Shown: positions 23,594-28,156 of the stretch, one piece after another | Numbering within the stretch: position 1 is the stretch's first letter | Layout: the number at the start of each line of letters is the position of its first letter | DNA from: Brevundimonas sp. UBA4609 | GTDB lineage: Bacteria > Pseudomonadota > Alphaproteobacteria > Caulobacterales > Caulobacteraceae | Direction: 5' to 3' | Assembly: GCA_002386585.1 (NCBI GenBank) | Contig: DGIZ01000209.1 | Coordinates: forward strand, 1 to 28,156 | DNA length: 28,156 nt | Notes under the pieces: model-generated | Database searches by the model: none | What the model was told of the DNA's origin: nothing | Seen by the model: only the letters and a program-made list of their open reading frames with translations | Program-made: the position numbers and the translations under genes

Positions 23594-25426
23594 ATGACGA
23601 CCCCGGCGGCTGCATCACATTCGGAAGGCCTCGTACGGCGACATGCGAGACTCTGGATCGCCCTGATCCTGGCCTGGCTGGTCGTGGCGACGACGGCCGC
23701 CTATGGGCTGGGCGAGACCGCCCGGAAGGGCGCCTCGGCCGAACTGGCGCGCCAATCGGAGTCCGCCGCCGCCCTCCACGCCGCGGTTCTGCGCAGCGAA
23801 TTGGAGAAGTACCGCGCCCTAGCGCCGGCCATGGCGACCGACGCCGACGTCGCCAGACTGCTGCTGAGCTCTCGCCCCGACCCGGCGATGCTGAATCAAC
23901 GGCTGGAGGCCCTGGCCGACCAGACCCGCGCCTCGGCCATCTATGTCATCGGGACCGACGGGGTGACCCGCGCCGCCAGCAACTGGCGCCAGCCGATCAG
24001 CTTCATCGGCGCCGACTACAGCTTCCGTCCCTATTTCGTGAAGGCGATGCGGGACGGTTCGGCCGAGTTCTTCGCCCTGGGGACGGTCAGCGGCACGCCC
24101 GGCCTGTTCCTGGCCCGTCGAGTCGTCGACGGGAACCGCGCCATCGGGGTCGTGGTCGTCAAGGTCGAGTTCGACGCCCTGGAGGCCGAATGGCGCGCCT
24201 CGGGCGAACCGGCCTATGTGGTCGATCCCGGCGGCGTGGTGCTGATCACCAGCATTCCGACCTGGCGCTTTCGGACCCTGCGGCCGATGGACGCCGAAAG
24301 CCGCCGCCTGACCCTGGCCGACCAGACCCTCGGCGACGGTGCCCTGACGCCCCTGCCCTTCCAGACGCCTGACAACGGGGCCACGCGCCTGATCGAGGCG
24401 CCTCTGGACGGCGTCGACCGCCCCTGGATGCACGCCCGCATCGACACCATGACGCCGGGCTGGACGCTGCATCTGCTCACCCCCGATCGAGGTGCCATAG
24501 AGACGAGCGTCGCAAACGCCCGCGTTCTGGCCGCCCTGATCGCGACCCTCGCATTCGGCGTCGCCGCCGTGCTTCTGCGTCGCCGCCAGCAGGCCGTCGT
24601 GCGGCAGCGCGCCGCCGAGGCCGCTCGCCAGGAGCTGGAGCGTCGCATCGAGGAGCGGACCCGCGACCTGCGTCAGGCCAACGTCGCCCTGAATCGCCAG
24701 ATCGAGGAGCGGATGCGCGCCGAGGCCAGTCGCGAAGCCCTGCGCGATGAACTGGTCCAGGCCGGCAAGCTGGCGGCGCTGGGCCAGATCGCCGCCGGCG
24801 TGGCCCATGAGATCAACCAGCCCGTCGCCGCCATTCGCACCCAGGCCGAGACGGCGTCGGCCTATCTGGAGCGGGACCAGGGGGCCAAGGCGGTGCGCGC
24901 CCTGGGCCGCATCGGCGAGCTGACCGCCCGGATCGGGGCGATCACCCAGGAACTGCGCGCTTTCTCGCGCAAGTCAGAGCCGCAGCTTCGTCCCGTATCG
25001 CTGAACGAAGCGATCGACGGAGCCCTGCTGCTGCTGGGCGGGCGCCTGCGCCAGGGGGGCGTCCGACTGGTGCGAGCCCGAGGCGGGGACGTGCAGGCCA
25101 TCGCCGACCGCTTTCGTCTGGAGCAGGTCATCGTCAACCTGATGCAGAATGCCGCCGAGGCGCTGGAAGGGCGCGCCGACGGCAGGATCCATCTGACGGT
25201 CCGACGGGTCGGCGGGCTGGTCGAACTCAGCATCGCCGACAACGGCCCCGGCGTGGCCGACGCCATCCGCGACCAGCTCTTCACCCCCTTCTTGACCAGC
25301 AAGGCCAACGGCCTGGGGCTGGGCCTGGTCATCTGTCGCGACCTCGTCGCCGGGTTCGGCGGCGAGCTGGACCTGCGCCCGGCCGAAACGGGCGCCGTCT
25401 TCGTCGTCAGCCTGAAAGCTGCGTAA
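23594..25426 (+). CDS. dctB: C4-dicarboxylate sensor histidine kinase DctB
   Basis: This 610-residue inner-membrane sensor detects periplasmic dicarboxylates and phosphorylates DctD. A first membrane helix lies at about 20-40. The large periplasmic double-PDC domain contains the DctB-typical SNWRQPISFIGADYSFRPYF. A second helix lies near 309-330, followed by a charged coiled coil. The kinase core has AHEINQPVAAIR with H405, NLMQNAAEAL as N-box, DNGPGV and GLGLGLVI. I chose ATG 23594; a GTG at 23558 would add 12 residues and run through the second dyad. No good ribosome-binding site precedes either start, so the mRNA could be leaderless, which is common in this order. The stop TAA overlaps the first possible dctD ATG. 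Numbering is from 23594. Confidence 0.92.
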   Translation: MTTPAAASHSEGLVRRHARLWIALILAWLVVATTAAYGLGETARKGASAELARQSESAAALHAAVLRSELEKYRALAPAMATDADVARLLLSSRPDPAMLNQRLEALADQTRASAIYVIGTDGVTRAASNWRQPISFIGADYSFRPYFVKAMRDGSAEFFALGTVSGTPGLFLARRVVDGNRAIGVVVVKVEFDALEAEWRASGEPAYVVDPGGVVLITSIPTWRFRTLRPMDAESRRLTLADQTLGDGALTPLPFQTPDNGATRLIEAPLDGVDRPWMHARIDTMTPGWTLHLLTPDRGAIETSVANARVLAALIATLAFGVAAVLLRRRQQAVVRQRAAEAARQELERRIEERTRDLRQANVALNRQIEERMRAEASREALRDELVQAGKLAALGQIAAGVAHEINQPVAAIRTQAETASAYLERDQGAKAVRALGRIGELTARIGAITQELRAFSRKSEPQLRPVSLNEAIDGALLLLGGRLRQGGVRLVRARGGDVQAIADRFRLEQVIVNLMQNAAEALEGRADGRIHLTVRRVGGLVELSIADNGPGVADAIRDQLFTPFLTSKANGLGLGLVICRDLVAGFGGELDLRPAETGAVFVVSLKAA

Positions 25427-25440
25427 TGGAGGCGCGCGCC

Positions 25441-26778
25441 ATGGAGTTCCCGCGTCTTGAGACCGTCGCCCTGATCGAGGACGACGATGATTTCCGCAGC
25501 GCCCTGGCCGAGCGGATGGAGCTCGAAGGCCTGACGGTGCGCGCCTATCGCAAGGCCGAGACGGCGCTGACGGACATCGACGCCGACTTCCCCGGCGTGG
25601 TGGTCACGGACTTGCGGATGCCCGGCCTGGATGGCCGCCAGACGCTGAGTCGGCTTCAGGCCCTGGACCCGGCCCTGCCGGTCATCCTCATCACCGGACA
25701 CGGCGATGTGGCCGAGGCCGTCGCCGCCATGCGCGGCGGCGCCTATGATTTCGTGGCCAAGCCCTTCGCCTTTGAACGCCTGTCCGAAAGCCTGACGCGC
25801 GCGCTGGAGAAGCGCGCCCTGGTTCTGGACAACCGACGCCTGACCGCCCTGTCGTCCGAGGCCGGACTGGAACTGCCGCTGCTGGGCGACAGCCCGGCGA
25901 TCCGGTCGCTGCGCGCCACCATCGCCCAGATCGCCGACGCCCGCATGGACGTGCTGATCGAGGGCGAGACCGGCGTCGGCAAGGAAGCCGTGGCCCGCGC
26001 CCTGCACAACGGGGGGCGCCGCCGGCCTCACCCCTTCGTCGCGGTCAACTGCGGCGCCCTGCCTGACGGGCTGATCGAGAGCGAACTGTTCGGCCATGAG
26101 CTGGGCGCCTTCGCCGGCGCCTTGCGACGCCGCGTCGGCCACGTCGAACGCGCCCACAACGGATCGCTGTTTCTGGACGCCGTGGAGACCATGCCCACCG
26201 CCGCCCAGGTCAAGATGCTGCGCGTGCTGGAAGAACGCGAAGTCCATCCGATCGGCGCGTCCGAACCGCGCGCCGTCGATATCCGGGTGCTGGCCTCGGC
26301 GACCGGCGACCTCGACCACGCCCTGTCCGACGGCCAGTTGCGTGAGGATCTCTATTATCGCCTGAACGTCGTGCGTCTTCGCGTGCCGCCTCTACGCGAG
26401 CGCCGCGACGACATCCCCCTGCTGTTCGCCAGCCTGCTGGCGCGCGCGCCGATCAAGGCCGACGGCGAAACGCCCATCATCACGGACGACGTCCGATCCC
26501 GCCTGCTGGAGCATGCCTGGCCCGGCAACATCCGCGAGCTCTCCCACTTCGCTCAGCGCTTCGCCCTGGGTCTTGAAGGTCGCGAGACGGCTGGAGAACA
26601 GGAGCGCGGCCTCGTCGATCGCGTCGCCCAGTTCGAAAAGCGCATACTGAAAGATACGCTTGAAGCCCTGGGAGGCAACGTCAACGACGCCATCCTCCAA
26701 CTGAAGCTCCCCCGCAAGACCCTCTACGACAAGCTCAAGCGTCACAATCTGAAGCCTGGCGATTTTCGCAACGGCTAG
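25441..26778 (+). CDS. dctD: NtrC-family response regulator DctD with altered AAA+ motifs
   Basis: This 445-residue regulator is the partner of DctB. The receiver has phospho-acceptor D57 and K107. The AAA+ domain has Walker A GETGVGKE at 175-182 and arginine fingers R301 and R307 in LREDLYYR. The C-terminal helix-turn-helix GNVNDAILQLKLPRKTLYDKL is intact. Two key residues are changed: the sigma-54 contact motif is GAFAGA (A225 where Thr is usual), and Walker B reads LFLDAV, with A247 in place of the catalytic Glu. The spacing between these two sites equals that in PspF, so the alignment is secure. I prefer the ATG at 25441 because GGAGG lies 8 bases upstream; an ATG at 25426 adds 5 residues and overlaps the dctB stop. 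Its stop is 10 bases from the convergent receptor gene. Confidence 0.9.
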   Translation: MEFPRLETVALIEDDDDFRSALAERMELEGLTVRAYRKAETALTDIDADFPGVVVTDLRMPGLDGRQTLSRLQALDPALPVILITGHGDVAEAVAAMRGGAYDFVAKPFAFERLSESLTRALEKRALVLDNRRLTALSSEAGLELPLLGDSPAIRSLRATIAQIADARMDVLIEGETGVGKEAVARALHNGGRRRPHPFVAVNCGALPDGLIESELFGHELGAFAGALRRRVGHVERAHNGSLFLDAVETMPTAAQVKMLRVLEEREVHPIGASEPRAVDIRVLASATGDLDHALSDGQLREDLYYRLNVVRLRVPPLRERRDDIPLLFASLLARAPIKADGETPIITDDVRSRLLEHAWPGNIRELSHFAQRFALGLEGRETAGEQERGLVDRVAQFEKRILKDTLEALGGNVNDAILQLKLPRKTLYDKLKRHNLKPGDFRNG

Positions 26779-26788
26779 CGGGGCGGCC

Positions 26789-28156
26789 TCAATACTCCAT
26801 TCGCAGACCCAGGGAGAGGGTACGGGGCGGGGCGTAGCCGGCGACGCCGCCGGCGGTTTCGGAGACCTCGACCTCGGCGTCGAACAGATTGTCGGCCGCC
26901 AGCCACAGCACGGTGCGCGCGCCGGCGCGCCATTCGGCGCGGGCGTCCACGGCGACGGCGGCGTCCAGCACGCGGCTGTTCAGATCGTCCTCGAATCGCT
27001 TGCTCTCATAGCGGGCCTGGACCGCCAGGCCGAGCCGGTCCGACGCCTGCCACTCCACCCCGCCGACGACGCTCCAGATCGGGGCCTGGGCCGGACGCAG
27101 TCCGGTCAGCTGAGGCGCCGCCGAGCCGCCGTCCATCCGCGCGTCGGTGATCGACAGGGCGCCGTTCAGATGCAGGCCCTGGCGCAGCGTCTGGCGCGCC
27201 GTCAGCTCGATCCCCGTCGCCTCGATGGTCCCGGCGTTCTGGCGCTGGCGCAGCACGCCGCCGGCGGGGACGAAGCCCGCGCGGGGGAAGGTCCCCGGCC
27301 CTTCGGCGATGGTGACGTTGACGATGGCGTCCTCGATCCGGTTCCAGAACAGATTGACGCCCAGGGCCGAGATCGGCCCCTCGAACGCCAGCCCCGCCTC
27401 GACCCCCTGCAGGGTTTCGGGGACCAGCGCCGCATTGGCCTCGGTCAGGTCGTTGCCGACGCGGAACGGCCGGTGCAGTTCGTTCAGCGTCGCCGGACGG
27501 AAGCCGGAATAGGCCGCCGCCCGCGCCGCCCAGCCGCCGCCCCAGCCGCGGCCGATGAAGCGGCGCGCCGCCAGCCGGGCGCTGACCACCTCGCCCGAGC
27601 GGTCGGGGTCGGTCTCGTCCAGCGTGGGCAGGCCCGTCTCCCGATCCCATTCGCGGCGCCGACCGTTCTCATTGCGCCAGCCGTCCAGGCGCAGGCCGCC
27701 GGCCACCAGCCACAGATCGTCGCTCCAGGAGCCCTCGCCGTAGAGACCCGCCACCGAGGTCTCGCCGCCCGCTACGCGGTCGCGGGTGAAGGCGCCGTTC
27801 ATGAAGCGGAAGCGCTCGCGCGTCTCGCCCTCGTTGAAGCGGGCGTCGGCGCCCAGCTCCCATTCCAGCCGCCCTCCGGCGACGTCCCGCGTCGAGCGAC
27901 GCAGGGCGGCGTTGACGCCCCAGCCGGTCGCCGGCGTCTCATACTGATCGTTGGCCGGCGTGGTCGTGCTGCGGTCCGCCGCCACCGCGACGGAGGTGTT
28001 GGCGAAGTCGCTCTCGCGCCGCCAGGCCTGCAGGCGCCAGCCATAGCGCCCCTCCTGCGCCCGCCGCGCCGCCGTGGCGGACAGCAGGCGGCCGCTGGCG
28101 CTGGATCGCGCCCCAGCCAGCCCCGAGCCGCGCTCTTCGTCATAGGCCGAGGCGCG
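26789..28156 (-). CDS. TonB-dependent receptor, C-terminal part (5' end outside the window)
   Basis: An open minus-strand frame continues past the right edge, about 455 residues seen. It is a beta-barrel: alternating aromatic and polar strands, SGFRPATLNELHRPF (the barrel motif common to vitamin/siderophore-type TBDRs), the late strand motif LWLAADNLFDAEVEV and a C-terminal LSLGLRMEY ending in an aromatic residue. No plug domain or signal peptide is visible because they lie beyond the window. It differs in style from the two other receptors in the window (shorter loops, no cysteines seen), resembling the BtuB/FecA-like group more than the large Caulobacter-specific group. It is convergent with dctD, separated by 10 bases, so it is a separate transcript and its link to dicarboxylate uptake is only by position. 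Confidence 0.85.
   Translation of the reverse strand, partial: RASAYDEERGSGLAGARSSASGRLLSATAARRAQEGRYGWRLQAWRRESDFANTSVAVAADRSTTTPANDQYETPATGWGVNAALRRSTRDVAGGRLEWELGADARFNEGETRERFRFMNGAFTRDRVAGGETSVAGLYGEGSWSDDLWLVAGGLRLDGWRNENGRRREWDRETGLPTLDETDPDRSGEVVSARLAARRFIGRGWGGGWAARAAAYSGFRPATLNELHRPFRVGNDLTEANAALVPETLQGVEAGLAFEGPISALGVNLFWNRIEDAIVNVTIAEGPGTFPRAGFVPAGGVLRQRQNAGTIEATGIELTARQTLRQGLHLNGALSITDARMDGGSAAPQLTGLRPAQAPIWSVVGGVEWQASDRLGLAVQARYESKRFEDDLNSRVLDAAVAVDARAEWRAGARTVLWLAADNLFDAEVEVSETAGGVAGYAPPRTLSLGLRMEY

Noticed and set aside
1..28156. Search for tRNA, rRNA, CRISPR arrays, insertion sequences, prophage genes and defence systems
   Set aside because: No repeat-spacer pattern, transposase, integrase, nuclease set or RNA-gene signature was seen by reading the sequence and translations.

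Overview
The window looks like chromosomal DNA of a high-GC alphaproteobacterium of the Caulobacterales, most plausibly Brevundimonas or a close relative. This is inferred from three things: the chvI-chvG-hprK-EIIA-HPr gene order typical of Alphaproteobacteria, a truncated HPr kinase of the alphaproteobacterial type, and three large TonB-dependent receptors (TBDRs) of the caulobacter/sphingomonad style. No tRNA, rRNA, CRISPR array, transposase or prophage gene was seen, and codon use is even throughout.

Layout. (1) 1-1052, minus strand: a partial protein of unknown function, divergent from the next operon. (2) 1269-4785, plus: chvI and chvG (envelope-stress two-component system), hprK, an EIIA of the mannose type and ptsH, tightly packed or overlapping. 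(3) 4745-10832, minus: a complete six-gene Mrp/Pha cation/proton antiporter operon (fused mrpAB, then C, D, E, F, G), each junction a 4-base overlap; its last gene overlaps the 3' end of ptsH by 41 bases. (4) 11102-12589, minus: a monofunctional haem catalase. (5) 13010-17461, plus: a TBDR followed by a secreted metal-dependent amidohydrolase, ending in a textbook terminator. (6) 17562-23356, minus: dctA (C4-dicarboxylate symporter), a second TBDR and a secreted alpha/beta hydrolase. (7) 23594-26778, plus: the dctB-dctD two-component system, divergent from dctA. (8) 26789 to the right edge, minus: the 3' part of a third TBDR.

Working together. The left half is a regulatory and ion-homeostasis block: ChvG/ChvI and the HPrK/EIIA/HPr phosphorelay sense envelope and carbon status, Mrp exports Na+ and manages internal pH, and catalase removes peroxide. 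The right half is a nutrient-uptake block. Two modules each pair an outer-membrane receptor with a secreted hydrolase and point at each other. One of them is headed by an inner-membrane dicarboxylate transporter with its own sensor and regulator next door.

The most unusual feature is the DctD regulator. It keeps the overall bacterial enhancer-binding fold, but the sigma-54 contact motif reads GAFAGA instead of GAFTGA and the Walker B catalytic Glu is Ala. A pair of 16-base dyads 33 bases apart lies in the dctA-dctB intergenic region, where I see no convincing -24/-12 promoter. Together these suggest a C4-dicarboxylate regulator that has moved away from sigma-54-dependent activation.
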